This document shows, piece by piece, positions 12,070-25,114 of a stretch of 64,000 bases of DNA; the stretch's first letter is position 1; every line of letters begins with the position of its first letter. The DNA comes from Paramarasmius palmivorus (lineage: Eukaryota; Basidiomycota; Agaricomycetes; Agaricales; Marasmiaceae), in the NCBI GenBank assembly GCA_037176845.1, contig JAYKXP010000071.1, positions 186,001 to 250,000 of the forward strand, given 5' to 3'. A program made the position numbers and the translations under genes. The notes beneath the pieces are model-generated. The model did not search any database, was not told where the DNA came from, and saw only the letters and a list, made by a program, of their open reading frames with translations.

Positions 12070-13340
12070 ATGTCATTCGAACCCACGCTTTTTCGACCGA
12101 TGAAGGTTGGCGATATGGAGTTACAACATAGAGTTGTCATGGCTCCCTGCACGCGCGTCAGATGCACCAGGTTTCACGATCTTCAACCTCACATGAAAGA
12201 GTACTATGCTCAAAGAGCAAGCACACCAGGAACTCTCATTATTTCAGAGGGTGTCTTTCCGAGCGCGGCGAGTGGTGGAAATCCCAATTATCCAGGCATA
12301 TGGAATGACGGCCATATCAAGGCATGGAAGGAGGTGTGTGTACAACCTGAAATTCATCTGATGACCCTAATCGGTTATGTAGATAGCAGACGTCGTGCAT
12401 GCGAAGGGCTCCCTCATTTATATGCAACTTATGGCTCGTGGTCGGGCTGCTGAGACAGTGCATCTGAAGGCCATAGACGCCTCTTACGAGGTAGCATCCT
12501 CGTCTAACATTGGTCTGTCGAGCAGACCAGACACTGTTCCCAAGCCGCGAGCGCTCACCCTCGAGGAAATCTGCGACTACATCGAACTATACGCCACGGC
12601 TGCCTCCAACGCTATCCACAAGGCAGGATGTGATGGAGTCGAGATACACGCAGCAAATGGATATTTGATAGACCAGTTTACGCAAGATGTTTGTAACAAC
12701 CGAATGGACGCCTATGGGGGTTCGATAGAGAACCGCTGTCGATTCGCATTAGAACTAGTAGAGAGAGTTGGTCGCGAGGTCGGGCTCAACAAGGTGGGAA
12801 TCAGAATAAGCCCCTGGTCGCCCTTCCAGGGTGAGTAACCAGATATCATGCATTTCCTAGGCTCATCTTGTGAATATAGAAATGGGCATGAAAGACCCCA
12901 AACCTACTTTCACGTACCTCGTCACCAAAATCAAGGAGCTCTATCCCACGTTGGCATATCTGCATGTCGTTGAACCTCGTATAAAAGGAAACGCGACGAT
13001 AGATGAGCCCGTTTATCCCGATGCTTCAAACGATTTCATCCGGGACATTTGGAGCCCGCTACCGCTCATCAGTGCCGGAGCGTACACCCGCGAGCAAGCC
13101 ATCGAGCGTGCAGAGAAAAGTCGTGGAAATGAGCTGATTGCATTTGGGCGATACTTTATCTCGAATGTATGCCTTTGTTATTGGAATCATTGTCTCTTGC
13201 TGATCTAAACGTAGCCGGATCTACCCCTTAGGTTGAAGAATGATATCCCGCTCACCCCGTATGACAGGAGGACGTTCTACGTCCACGGTGATACGAATGC
13301 GAGGGGTTATACCGACTATCCTTTTGCTATCATCGTGTAA
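12070..13340 (+). CDS. Old Yellow Enzyme family NADPH:flavin oxidoreductase, copy 1
   Basis: FMN-dependent ene-reductase that would use NADPH to reduce activated C=C bonds (enones, quinone-like or nitro compounds) in the cytosol. Exons 12070-12333, 12383-12830, 12880-13166 and 13215-13340 sum to 1125 bases in frame, 374 residues, the usual family length. Landmarks: the N-terminal barrel start LFRPMKVGDMELQHRVVMAP, QRASTPGTLIISEG, HAANGYLIDQF (the conserved catalytic Tyr sits in ANGYL), AYGGSIENRCRF, and the FMN-phosphate end SAGAYTREQA / IAFGRYFISNPDLP. ATG 12070 was chosen because the upstream frame has no ATG. It is a tandem duplicate of the next gene; two of the introns sit at the same positions. 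Confidence 0.95.
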
Positions 13341-13794
13341 CATCGATAGAAGAATTCAGGGTGTCGGTATCACACTTGGCAGATATGCAACTGGCTGTTG
13401 ACCTCTGAAGTCACGTACCACAAAAGACGTACATATGCATATGTATCATCAGTGCTCGGATCGTGTCCTGGACCGCCATGGGATGCTAACGCGCCTTAGC
13501 CAGTTGGGACCTGTTATCTCGGCTCATGCGCTATTCGCCTAAATACCTTACCTAGCGAAACATCTGGGCCGGTTCCTTCTTGCTGAATCATCGGGCTCTC
13601 GTTTTCGAGAAAACGGGATGGAAGTTCAGGCTCAGGCAAATTGATTATCGCGTTAATCATCCGTTTAAACCAGCGTTACTAATGCATCCACTTACTCAGC
13701 TGTTTTTCTTGGAGCCATCGGCTAGCGTTATAAAAGGATGTATTCCTGGATGCTTTCATGCCCCATTCCTGTGCAGTTTTTTTTGTCTTTTGCC
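13341..13794. other. intergenic between the OYE copies
   Basis: Promoter region of the second OYE, with a TATA box at 13729-13735. No gene is seen. Confidence 0.6.
13729..13735 (+). promoter_or_regulatory. TATA box of OYE copy 2
   Basis: TATAAAA lies 60 bases before ATG 13795. An ATG at 13738 sits too close to it to be in the mRNA, which decides the start in favour of 13795. Confidence 0.65.
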
Positions 13795-15070
<1,276 letters not shown>

Positions 15071-15111
15071 CGTTGGTAGATGTGACCATATATATCTTGG
15101 GAAAGCTACAT

Positions 15112-15194
15112 GGTGCTATAGTGTAGTGGTCATCACTCGGGATTTTGATTGCTAATCTCTTCCCGAAACCCAGGTTCGAACCCTGGTAGCACCT
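15112..15194 (+). tRNA. tRNA-Gln (UUG), with an 11-base intron
   Basis: Acceptor arms GGTGCTA and TAGCACC pair fully. The D-arm GTGTAGTGGTCATCAC and the TΨC arm AGGTTCGAACCCT are canonical. The anticodon stem CGGGA/TCCCG encloses TTTTGA plus an intron at about 15149-15159 (after position 37, as eukaryotic tRNA introns are). Anticodon TTG at 15145-15147 reads CAA. The D-arm matches other fungal tRNA-Gln. Confidence 0.9.
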
Positions 15195-15255
15195 CAGTCT
15201 ACATATCAAACCTTTTGCGCATTATCACTAGGAAACAGTGAATATACATCTAGCC

Positions 15256-16800
15256 CTATACTATATCCTCGTCATTACTTCTATTCTTTTTCTCCGCTGA
15301 TGAAGGGTACGGAGTTCGTGACAAGTAAGTCGAAGCCGGTTCGCCCGAGTCGGTCACAGTGGTAGAAGTTTCACCTTGCGTACTGTGCGCTGGGGCTGCA
15401 AATCGCATCCTGCTGACTCGAGAAATCGGCTGGGTACTGCTAGCGGTGGAAGGAACCTCGAAAGAATCCCAGAGAGATCTTTGCATGTGACAGATTACTA
15501 CAATAGCCGTTGGGTACATCCCCTATTATTGTTCGTGATTAAGACACGTTCAAGAGAAGTACATTGACTGGAAACGTACCATGGCCTGTTGAATGATGGC
15601 GTTAACGATATTCATAGCAATTAGGGCGCTATTAGAAAGACTATGGCTGTATATAGGTATAGATTGTAGGGTCTGAGCGCATTTGACTTTCAGCGAGGCT
15701 GTTCCCGTGAGCACGAAGAAGCGAACACCCACATAAAGAACCACATAAGCTGCTCCAGACTCGCAGAACAACGTAAGAATCTTATCAACTGGGGATCTTG
15801 CTCGCGCTGAGCCCAAATTTTGATTCATGTATCGTCTGTGAGACCTGTTCGCCACACATGGAAACCGTCAGACCACGTAAACCCCAACATATCGCGGAAC
15901 ATACCATGCCTTGTAAAAGATGAGCCCGGTACACAGAACATTTGTCGCAAATGACAAGCTATAACTTGCAACATCGGATCTACGACATGTTTCTGGACCA
16001 ATAGATGCAGCGGAAGGTTCTACGCTGTCAAGTGCCCAATCAGTCTTGATATCGCATCCGAGTTCGAAGATGGCGGTTGCTGTTGGAGAATGACACGAAG
16101 AATGAACGTGTTAGCTGGCATCTACGGAAATCTATGAATATGCGGGCCGCGACACGAACCAAAGGATCCTGTGAGGGTCAAGACGGGAATGACAAGCCAT
16201 GCTAATTGATCCTGATACAACGCCCATGTCCTCCATACGACTACGCAATCTCCGAGAGGAAGCTATCAGTTTAGGGTCTGTGATCAGCGCGCAAACTTAG
16301 AATAGAACATGAGGAAACCGACGCACCAAAAAAATGAAAAGCATCTGTCCGGCCCACATTAATGGTTCAGTCAAGTGATCTGCTCGTGCGAGTTTCTCTT
16401 CTAGTGGAAGGTTCGAACGCTCGACAAAAATGACGCGAAGGCGAACAACCAGGTCGGCTACATCCATGGCGAAGAAACCGGAACATCCAATGAACATGAT
16501 GGCTGCTATCACCGCGAGGAATATGGAGCGTTTGACTCGTAGTCTTCGGCGTCTAGAACGAGAGCGTGAGGACTAGGTACGTTGATATGCCGTGGAGAGG
16601 CAGAAACGCACCCAAAGATGGTGATAAAGTAGTAGACTAGGATGAGATACACGCCTGTTATGTTGGGTCAAATATCAAAATTATTGCATAATCGAAAAGG
16701 ACTCGCCGTAGAAAGGTGCTTCAGCAACTATACGAGCAACCTTGATAACCAAGTTGTTTCCTACGGTACGCAAAATCTCCAGTTCTTCATCGCTGGGCAT
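15256..16800 (-). CDS. multi-pass membrane protein, basidiomycete-type, unknown function
   Basis: Starts at 16800 (MPSDEELEILRTVG) and splices through about eight introns to a stop at 15256-15258. Hydrophobic segments include GVYLILVYYFITIFG, SIFLAVIAAIMFIGC, GQMLFIFL, WLVIPVLTLTGSF, SLSFATNVLCTGLIFY, AAYVVLYV and ALIAMNIVNAIIQQAM, so about seven helices, then a Ser/Thr-rich tail. Other anchors are CVVVWRTWALY and FELGCDIKTDW. One intron seems to use a GC donor (after APFYG). Its paralogue at 61789-63212 on the other strand confirms the exon order. I cannot name the family with certainty; GPCR-like topology is possible but unproven. Confidence 0.82.
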
Positions 16801-18016
16801 GACCGTCCAACAGAGAGCAAGTGAAGGTAAAGGTTGGGGTATCTGGGGAGCGGAGATCCCACGATCGAATGCGCAGGCTTTTTATCCATGTGTAACGAGT
16901 CGATGCAAAGCGCCCTCGTGGTGATTCACCAAGGGCCAAACGGAGACCTGTCAATTTTCAAAGGTACATCAGACCGCTGCTATTGGCTAGCTAACCGAGC
17001 CGGTGTGTATGTTCGGAGATATTTTCCTTACCTATGGTGATGCGAATGAATCGCACTCCGCGCATTCGTGAATAAGGTTTTCGTTCATAGTAGGGCTTTC
17101 ACAGAGATTCCTATTCCATATCGCGATGCAAGAAGAACGGGCGCTGATCATGATCACTGGTGGAGAACCGTATCAATTCGTCTCCGACAGGTCGCGCGGC
17201 AAGGTATCCAGCCAATCTGATTAGGTCGTGTCAGTAGAAACCACGAGTACGTGATGAACGAGATACGCACTTTGTATGGTCATGGTCAACTCCTGCGCTG
17301 AATAATGGTCATGATCCTTCAAGTATCTTGATACATGGTTTCCTTTTGAAGTCTTGGCCCACTTTGCTCCATGAGAGTGCTTCTTTCTGTGGTGGACTGT
17401 CGAATGTCAGATATCGCCTTCATATGGAAACGAGTTGGAAGCGAGTATCTGCGTTCTGATATATATCTAGACATTGCGGAAAGACCATGTCAACAACTAC
17501 AGTCGAAAAAGGGACAGTATAACAGACCACAACCACCCATTGTCTGGTACCCATGCGCTCCTCATCCAACCCAGTGCTGGATATAGGCTGATACGTGATT
17601 CATGTCTTCCCCCTCCCCAAATCTCGTACTGATTCTGGTTGCGTTCACCGCTCAGGCTGCTGACAGGTTATAAAAGAGATGAGAAACTGAATTCCAATCG
17701 TTATCTGCGTCGAGACTTGGACCGCATCGGCTGTTATAATTGACCAGAGAGGCTGAAGAGCACTGTGCAAGGCAATGAGAAGCAGTATTGACCGCACACT
17801 TTGTGTTGTTGACGGTGGGAGGAAGAGTACCGGGAATACGCGTCAGTTGTTTTTCCACGCGGCCTCGTTCTTCGTCGTCCACCACCTTTGCGCACGGATT
17901 GCCAGATCCAAGCCCCGAAATTGACCTTGCGATTAAGGGCAAAATATTTAAACTAGGTTAGTTACTCTATACGGTACAAATTGCCATTCTATGGTAGAAC
18001 AAGTTTAGGTAAGTAA
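16801..18016. other. 1.2 kb without a supported gene
   Basis: The only longish frame (17652-17942, minus) shows no family features. Nothing else is visible. Confidence 0.45.
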
Positions 18017-19490
18017 TTAGAACTTAAACCCCTTCGTCAAATTCGTAATACCGTTTGAGTCGTACTTCTGAACCTCCATTGGCATTGATATATCAAAATA
18101 GCAACATTTTATCCGTATCATACGCCGCACTGACAAGCATTGAATATTGATCAGTTACAAGTAGACTGAACCAACTAGCGAAGAGAAACTCACTAACTTG
18201 GATGCAATATCACGTCAGGCAGGACCACAGGGTGACTACCCCCTTCTTGTGCTCCAGCAAATCCCGTAATGTTGTCATCAATCTCCTTTAATATCCCGTG
18301 AAAATGCTGATCCTGAGAAGCATCACTCCACGAAAGACAGATCTGAGACGGGGCGGAGAACGTTCTTGATGGGTGGTAGTGTGCTAGGCCATTGGTTTAA
18401 TGGAACCAGACGTCCTGGACGAAGGGTTCAACAGCAAAAATGATTTCAGAGGCAGAATGGTTCCATGCTTCGGAGCCGTAGCCTTTGACCAGTGAGGGAG
18501 TGTTATTGAGGACGGAAACGGTGTAGCTTGCGATGAGAATAGGGACACATTGCTATGGATAGGGAGGTGTGTCAATGGTTCATATCAGCAAGGTAGATGA
18601 CATTCATACCTTAGGGCTTCTTGAACACCGACAAATGCATTGACAAGGTTGGTAGAGAGGTCGTAAGAAGCGTGCTTGAGCTCGTAGATCCTACTGGCAC
18701 ACAATCGAAAGTTCCATTCGGCGGAGATGGCCCATGATAGTAGAAGAAAACCGAAGTGAACAGTCCTGTCAAACAAGATACATCGCTTTAGCACGAATAA
18801 AGACTAAAAGCGGCCAAACGTACCTCCTAGACTAGGATCGTAGCTCTATGTGACACCAATCACGGTTTTGGAGTCGGAATTGTTGAATAAACGCCTCGAA
18901 GAACCTCTTAATGTTGCCTTCACCGGTAGACCTCCCTGTAATGCCCGTCAATAACTCTCAAGATTGGTATCTCATGACCACTCACTCATGGCTGCGTTAC
19001 TGCAGTATAGTTGATCTGCGTAACGATTTCAAAGTTATTCCTCCACCCTGTGTACAACAAAAGGTAGTCAGTACCTTCCAACTCATGATAAACACCATGC
19101 ACTCACTTTAAGCCCACCTCCTTCGTCACTTTCACAGCCTCCCCACGCGTCAACGCAATCTCAGGCCCAGCAACCGTATCACAACTTAACCCAATATTTG
19201 TGATCCACGAATAGCCTCCTCCAAGGGTGAGCCGACCTACACCAATACCAGCTACCCGACCAAGGGGAACAGTGACATTGTAAGGCTCGAGAGCTTTGCA
19301 GGACTTCTGCTTTTTTGACTGAGCCACAAAAGCGATGTTGGTCTCGGGATCATAGTACACGGTATTGAACCAGCTTGTGAAAAAGAGAACTCCAGAGATA
19401 GAGGACCAGCCTGGGTTGATGGCGTGAACAAAGGAATGGATGCAAATTGGTGTGGGAAACCGATGTCCTGGTCCATGGACTCAGGTCAGC
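18017..19490 (-). pseudogene. decayed FAD-linked (berberine-bridge type) oxidase
   Basis: The minus strand carries ordered pieces of a secreted FAD-linked oxidase (BBE-like): HAINPGWSSISGVLFF, YYDPETNIAFV, EPYNVTVPLGRVAGIGVG, RLTLGGGYSWITN (FAD-binding), WRNNFEIVTQINYTAV, DASQDQHFHGILKEIDDN, NYAAYDT-like and the end KYDSNGITNLTKGFKF with TAA at 18017-18019. The order matches the family, but the segments cannot be joined in one frame: the GGGH flavin loop is damaged, the middle has stops, and a frameshift with a TGA lies between the AAYDT and KYDSNG segments. The N-terminal signal and first domain are not found. It may have used sugars or alcohols when active. The upper boundary is approximate. 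Confidence 0.72.
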
Positions 19491-20072
19491 TTCTTCGTCA
19501 ACAACGGTCATCATCTCTCCTCGCTTTCGATGTCCTTCCGAGCTCTTGGGGGTTATAAATAAGTAGTCATCATGGTAATTACTACTGCGCTTCAACTTTA
19601 CTGAACTCGTATCAATATCACTAGCGCCTGTCGAACCACAAGCACCACCAAGTCGGATTCGGACTCCGAGGACCGAGTCCACCGCTCTACCTGATCCTTT
19701 TTCTACTGCACGGACCTATAACGCGTATCTCAATGACAAGTAGCTAATGATCGGAATTCATCTTGGTCATTTTCATCTTCCTAGGTGGCTTTTTGGACAG
19801 ATGACCTTGTCAGAAGCGTCAGGTCCGTCTTACACATTAACATGTTTGTTGACTTTTCTGTTGAGGTGTATGTTGTAGCTCCTCAAGACTGACGTGAGAT
19901 GCTCGACTCTCGGGCCGCGATACGCAATCTTGCTTGTGTATACTGGAATCGTACCTTGCCTTATCAACAGTTGCGCTGCATGAAGGATAACTATTGTCAG
20001 CGAAAATGATGCTTTCGCACCGTGGCTAACCAAAGTTCGACCTTGCGAGCGACGTTTGGCGTTGTCACTTTC

Positions 20073-20080
20073 TTATATAA
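20073..20080 (+). promoter_or_regulatory. TATA box of P450 paralogue 1
   Basis: TTATATAA, about 45 bases before ATG 20121. The same spacing is seen in the paralogues. Confidence 0.6.
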
Positions 20081-20120
20081 ACCTCAGCGCGTTTGGCATA
20101 CCCTTTTCACATTCACATCG

Positions 20121-22601
20121 ATGTTCAGAATGTTTCCAGCACTCACAAATTCCAACATCCTTCTGTGTATTCCACTTCTTGGGATCATATCGCTTTCAAC
20201 AGTACTATTCTTGGTTACTCGTTCTAAACGACGCTCTCTTCACTTCCTCCGAGGGCCTCCCAACACGTCTGTAATCCTTGGTACGTACTATGCATCCTTA
20301 TGCATCGTGGCCCTTCCGCTAAGACCTTATCGTTAGGCAACGAATATGATATGAACCAAGAGTTCGAAGTCAACGGTGGCTTAATGTTTCAACTGCTCCG
20401 AGAATACGGAGAAGCCTTTCGGGCAAAGACTCTCTTTAACGTACGACAAGTTTCCAGTTTTCATTCAGCAACATCGTGATTTACCCATTGACGTTAACAG
20501 GAAGACATGCTTGTTATTGCCGACTCCAAAGCTCTCCAACATGTTTTTCACAAGTCTTCGTACAAGTATCCCAAGTCTCCCGACTCAGATTTCATTACAT
20601 TTAGGATATTTGGACCTGGGATTGGCGCAGCGAAAGGTCGTCTTTTCAGCATCTCCCTATTGACTCCAGCTTTGACACATGAGATTTCAGGTGCAGCCCA
20701 CCAACGGCAGAGAAAGATCTTAAGCCCCGCATTCTCTCAGGCCCAAATCAAGCCCTTTGTCGGTATATTTCAAAAAATCACAACGTCGGTAGGTGACCTT
20801 AATTATCGCCCCTCACTTCCATACCCGTGCTTACTGTAAATATCAGCTTATAAGCCAATGGCGCGAACAGCTGACATCCGGGAATGGCATGGTCGACACC
20901 ACAAAATGGTTCCCAAATCTAACTTTGGATGCCCTTGGTGAAAGTATGTCATATTTTCATTTTGATTTTCGACCTGTGGCCTAAGTATCGTCGGCCATGT
21001 AGGTGTTTTCGACTTTGACTTCGGAGCACTCGAGTCTAAAAACAACCAATTGGCGTATATGGTGAAAAATCTATTGTGAGCCTTTTCTAATCTGTTTGGG
21101 TTTTGGGAGCTGAATGTCCTATGATAATCCAGTGTAGATTCCACTCGCCCGACACGTGCTCAATATCTCTGGAACCGCATACGTAGCCAATTCCTTCCGA
21201 AAACGATAGAGACTGTCCTTTCCGCCCTGTATGTCACAAAAGAAGACGCTCGTTGGAAAGCATGGCTCCAGGCGTCGCAGAGCGAAGCGAGCAAGTTGTA
21301 CAAGAACAAGCTGCAAGGACAGACATCAGAAGAGAACGATATTCTGGGTGTAATTTGTGAGTAACCGTGCCTGGCAATTCGAATCTCCATGCGCTTATGT
21401 CCCACTCAGCTAGGTCATTGGACGCGAAAGACCCTGAGAAGAGGATGGATGCTCAGGAGGCATTGTCACAGATGGCGTAGGCCCTCTCATAACGTGGAGT
21501 CCTGGATGTGGGAGTACTGACCGTGGCCACCGATAGCTCTATAATCCTAGCAGGCCACGACACCTCCGGAAACACGTACGTAGTACTTACCACGATATCC
21601 ACTACAGACAAGCTCACCTCGCACAGCCTTAGCTGGCTCTTCTACGAGCTGGCTTGCCACCCCGACGACCAACGCCGTCTATTCCAGGAGATTCAAGAGG
21701 CGAGAGAGCACAAAGGCGCCGAGCTGACTGCGACTGATTATGATGCGATGCCCTTCCTTAACGCCGTGATCAAAGTATGCTTTCCCCAGTTAGTCGTACA
21801 TCAGCACTACAGCTGACCGTATGGTATATCCAGGAAACGCTACGCTTGCACCCAATCGCGCTCCGCCTCATTCGCGAAGCTGAGGATGACGATGTTATAC
21901 CCCTTGCTCAGCCTGTAATGTCTACATCTGGCGAGATGATATCAGAAATTCCTATTGTGAAAGGTCAAAGGGTTATGGCTTCCATTATTGGTTATAACTA
22001 GTAAGCCGACAGTCTGTCTACCTTTACACACAGCGAGATGTCTCATCCAATTGTACAGCTCAAAGGCAGTATGGGGCGAAAACGCTGAAAAATGGGCTCC
22101 TGAGCGGCATTTGGATGCAAAGCGAACGACAACGTTGGGTGTTTTTGGCAACGTGTAAGTGCCGCTTCATAGTTTATTTCTAACCGCGCTGACAATGCAC
22201 AGAATGACCTTTAGTACGTCAACGAGCTGCCGCGTTCATGCCATGAATACTAATATATCACGAACCCTCAGGCGCTGGAGTCAGAGGCTGCATCGGGTGA
22301 GCATTTCATCGTTAATTGGTCAACTCTTCGACTGCTCAGCGCTTGATTCACTTTCAGCTGGCGATTCGCGTGAGTACAATCTACTTGCTACACCCAAAAA
22401 CAAAGCAAATACTCACACCGTAAATTAAGGGTACATGAACTGCAAACAGTGACTACGATGCTCGTTGAAGCCTTTGAGTTCTCTATGGATCCTGACTTAG
22501 ATATCATAATGATGGACTCGCCGGGTCCCATAGCACCTATGGTAAGAGGCAAGCTTGACGAGGGCGTCAAGATGCCCTTGATAGTCAAGGCTCGAGAGTA
22601 G
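20121..22601 (+). CDS. cytochrome P450, array paralogue 1 (cassette A)
   Basis: Haem-thiolate monooxygenase with an N-terminal membrane anchor (MFRMFPALTNSNILLC then LLGIISLSTVLFLV) and the array signature LRGPPNTS. About 16 exons splice in frame: NEYDMNQEFEV, EDMLVIADSKALQH, HQRQRKILSPAFSQAQIKP, WREQLTSGN, LWNRIRSQFLP, I-helix LAGHDTSGNT, K-helix ETLRLHP (ExxR), EDDDVIPLAQPV, and haem loop FSAGVRGCIGWRFA, with the Cys ligand. The stop is TAG 22599-22601. All motifs are intact. It is the P450 of the inverted cassette and is convergent with the F-box gene that ends 65 bases on. The family is a basidiomycete CYP group in the CYP4/CYP52-like clan; the substrate is unknown. Confidence 0.92.
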
Positions 22602-22665
22602 ATATGTTACAATTCTGCATGTAAAGCCATTGAGAATCTACAAGTACGCACATAAATATGCCATT

Positions 22666-24110
22666 CTACCTAATGCCGCACTCTGCGATCTTGAATAGGT
22701 TTCGCTCGCTACAAAGCGGGAAGGCCTGTTGTAGTAGGCCAAACCCATCACCACGGCATGCCATCATTGCCGAATGAAGATTTTCGGGAGTCGACATCGT
22801 GGTACCATCTGCTGAGGCTAGAAGTAATCCGATATACGATGGCTCCAAGCTCGTAAACACCACCTGAATTTCCTTCAAAGCTCGAAACAACGAATGAGTC
22901 GCCCAAACCCGATCCAACTTGTCCCATGAAAGTCTCGGGTTGGCTACAATCCATTCCCCTTCCGTCACCACAATCTTCGTAACCCTCGAACCACGGCAAG
23001 GTTCATCATCCGAATTCAACGGGTATATCCACCGAAAGAAGTCATCCGCCGATGAAATTGTGCCTTGTATCACAATCTCCCGAATTCGTGCGGTACAAAC
23101 GAAATCCTTCCAGGCGTTGAAATGTGATTGGTAACTCTGAAACAACTCCGAGAGATGTCCCTCCTCCCAGAGATCCAGATGACTCCGGGGAGCCGGTAAT
23201 TGGAATGTGCAGCGTCGGAGTGGATGGCTGGTAACCGTTGCACGTTTGGCTAGGAAAGACTGGAGGACTACCGTTGACTCCCTTAAAGGGAAGAAAGAAT
23301 AGAGCTCCTCCAACACTAAACAAGTCGCAAAGTATGCAAAGACCTGCGAACGATGAACGCCCTTCTGGCCGGAGACATCAAGCTGTTTCAAAGTGCTGGG
23401 AACCCAACGGTTCGCAACCAGACCCTCATCCTTCCCACCCCGGAACCAAACATCCCCTAGCACCAACTTCTCAAGTCGTACGAGAGGAGAGATTTGGGAA
23501 AGGTCCGATACCGCGTTCAAAGTCGTTTCTGTCACCGTTAACGTTTTGACATTACAGAATTCGGGTATCTGAGCGAGGTAGGTGAAGAATACCGACCATG
23601 CCAGACGTATATGGAGATTCGGTGAGCCGCGATTGTGCATTTGGTTTAGCTCTAGATGTGATAGGTTCCAGAACAACCGGCTTGCCATCGTAGTCTTTTT
23701 CTTTTTGGGCCCTTGAACTGAGAGGAGCCACAAAAAGAAGCTGCGTAGTGCCCAACACTCTTCTTGTTGGACTCCACCTATACCGAACACCTGGATCCCT
23801 GCGGCGTGAAGGGTAGAATGAGGATGTGAACATAAATCTATGAATCGATTCAAGGAGAGTGCAGTGGAATCGGGCTTTTGATAGAGGAAAACTTGTCGAA
23901 AGAGATGTGGTCGAGCAGTGAGACACCATGATCGAGAAACCAAGGAGCTAGTCTGCATGGAGGACATATCATCCTTTATACTGTCGATAATCTGCTCTAC
24001 GAGCTCAAGTGGGAGATGTCTGGAAGGTGTGGTACTCTCGAGCTGGAACATGAAGGATGAGTTAGGTAGACAAGGAGAAGAAAGAGACTCACAGTACTAT
24101 TCGTGCTCAT
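22666..24110 (-). CDS. F-box protein, cassette A
   Basis: Predicted substrate receptor of an SCF ubiquitin ligase. A six-codon first exon (24093-24110, MSTNST) is joined to 22666-24042, giving 464 residues. The N-terminal F-box reads HLPLELVEQIIDSIKDDMSS, SLVSRSWCLTARPHLFRQV. The rest carries weakly regular leucine-rich segments (LFWNLSHLELNQ, CNVKTLTVTETTLN, LEKLVLGDVWF, LKQLDVSGQ), as in F-box/LRR-like fungal proteins, and ends FPLCSERNLFKIAECGIR. The tiny first exon was chosen because both paralogues (31714 and 36957) have the same structure. It faces the P450 that ends at 22601. Confidence 0.88.
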
Positions 24111-24162
24111 AACTGATCTTGATACGCCGTACATGGTGGTGGAGGTGGTGGATAGCGGGATG

Positions 24163-24190
24163 TAAATGACACAGCCAGTCACTAGGCTGG
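24163..24190 (-). promoter_or_regulatory. conserved F-box promoter block, copy A
   Basis: On the minus strand this reads CCAGCCTAGTGACTGGCTGT followed by GTCATTTA, about 52 bases before the F-box start. Near-identical blocks precede the other two F-box copies. It may be a factor-binding site or core promoter. Confidence 0.5.
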
Positions 24191-24690
24191 CGTTCCCACA
24201 GATAGGTCTGTGCGCGTTCGAGTGTCATTAACGCGGCAACGATTGAATGGTTTCGAGAGTATGTAGACGCTCTTCTCGTTCTTTTCGTCATTCCCGGTTT
24301 CCAGGATCTGGCCAATGGCAACTACACGCCTTCCTCTATCCCGTCTCTGTCCTCTGCTCCCCAACCATGACGACAAAAAACCGCGCATCGTCGACCCTTC
24401 CGACCCAAGGTGCTTGTAGCCAGATTCCAGCTTTGTTCGAGGCTTCGAGTTGGATAAGTGTCTGAGGTATCGACGAACGGTGCAAGGAGATTCAGATTGG
24501 CGGGCTACGGGCTGGGATTGAATAGCAAAAACACAGCCGCCAACATTGGTTGGGTATCTCGAGTCCTATCATTGCACTTCAGCGGTGAGGTAGCACATGT
24601 ACAACCCAAATAGAGAAAATTGCCTCGTACGGGTAGTAGTTTCATTTCCAGTCAGTCGAGGCAAGTGCCGAGCAAGTGATTCTGAATGCT

Positions 24691-24992
24691 ATTCTTCTGG
24701 GCTAAATTAGCACAACGCCCGTACGTTACTCGAACACTGAAATGTGAAAGATGACTCACATTGTATGGAGAGATTCATTTGCAGGTCGAGCTATGGGCGC
24801 GTGTATAAGAGTCGGGAGGGGCTTAGGAATCGTTCACTCTTGAGCGCTTCATGTATTTCACACTGTCACAAGTATCAACTGGCCGACTAACTGAGACTCA
24901 GGCGTGCTAATATCATTTATACAATAAGAACTACAAGGAATTACGAGCACCGAGCCAGGGTAGAGTAAGTAGATGTGCAATGTTTCCTTTGA
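24691..24992 (+). repeat. local segmental duplication, copy 1
   Basis: Blocks GGGCTAAATTAGCACAACGC (near 24700) and GGAATTACGAGCACCGAGCC (24937) recur in the same order at 26900 and 27361. This copy lacks the 3' half of the tRNA and the following 150 bases or so. Confidence 0.7.
24881..24912 (+). pseudogene. tRNA-Ile relic (5' half only)
   Basis: GGCCGACTAACTGAGACTCA then GGCGTGCTAATA matches the 5' half of the tRNA-Ile at 27099 up to the AAT anticodon, with a deletion in the D-loop. No 3' half follows. It lies at the equivalent position of the duplicated block. Confidence 0.72.
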
Positions 24993-25114
24993 AAAATGGT
25001 ATCATCAACCGAGCATAGAATACCACTAGATATACAATAACCCTGACACTTCACATTTGATACCCAACAAGTTCAGTCTGGGATAGCATCAGTGTCTTCC
25101 TTTAATTATAAGAA

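Larger units (their letters stand above)
24111..25114. other. intergenic: F-box promoter, duplicated block and tRNA relic
   Basis: The F-box promoter block lies at 24163-24190. From about 24640 to 24992 the sequence matches 26850-27433 in blocks, with a tRNA-Ile relic inside. No protein gene is seen. Confidence 0.6.

Noticed and set aside
13738..13794. Upstream extension of OYE copy 2 from ATG 13738
   Set aside because: It begins two bases after a TATA box, so it should not be in the mRNA, and family members start near 13795.
17652..17942. Cys-containing 96-codon minus-strand frame, first thought to be a small secreted protein
   Set aside because: No signal peptide and no conserved cysteine spacing.
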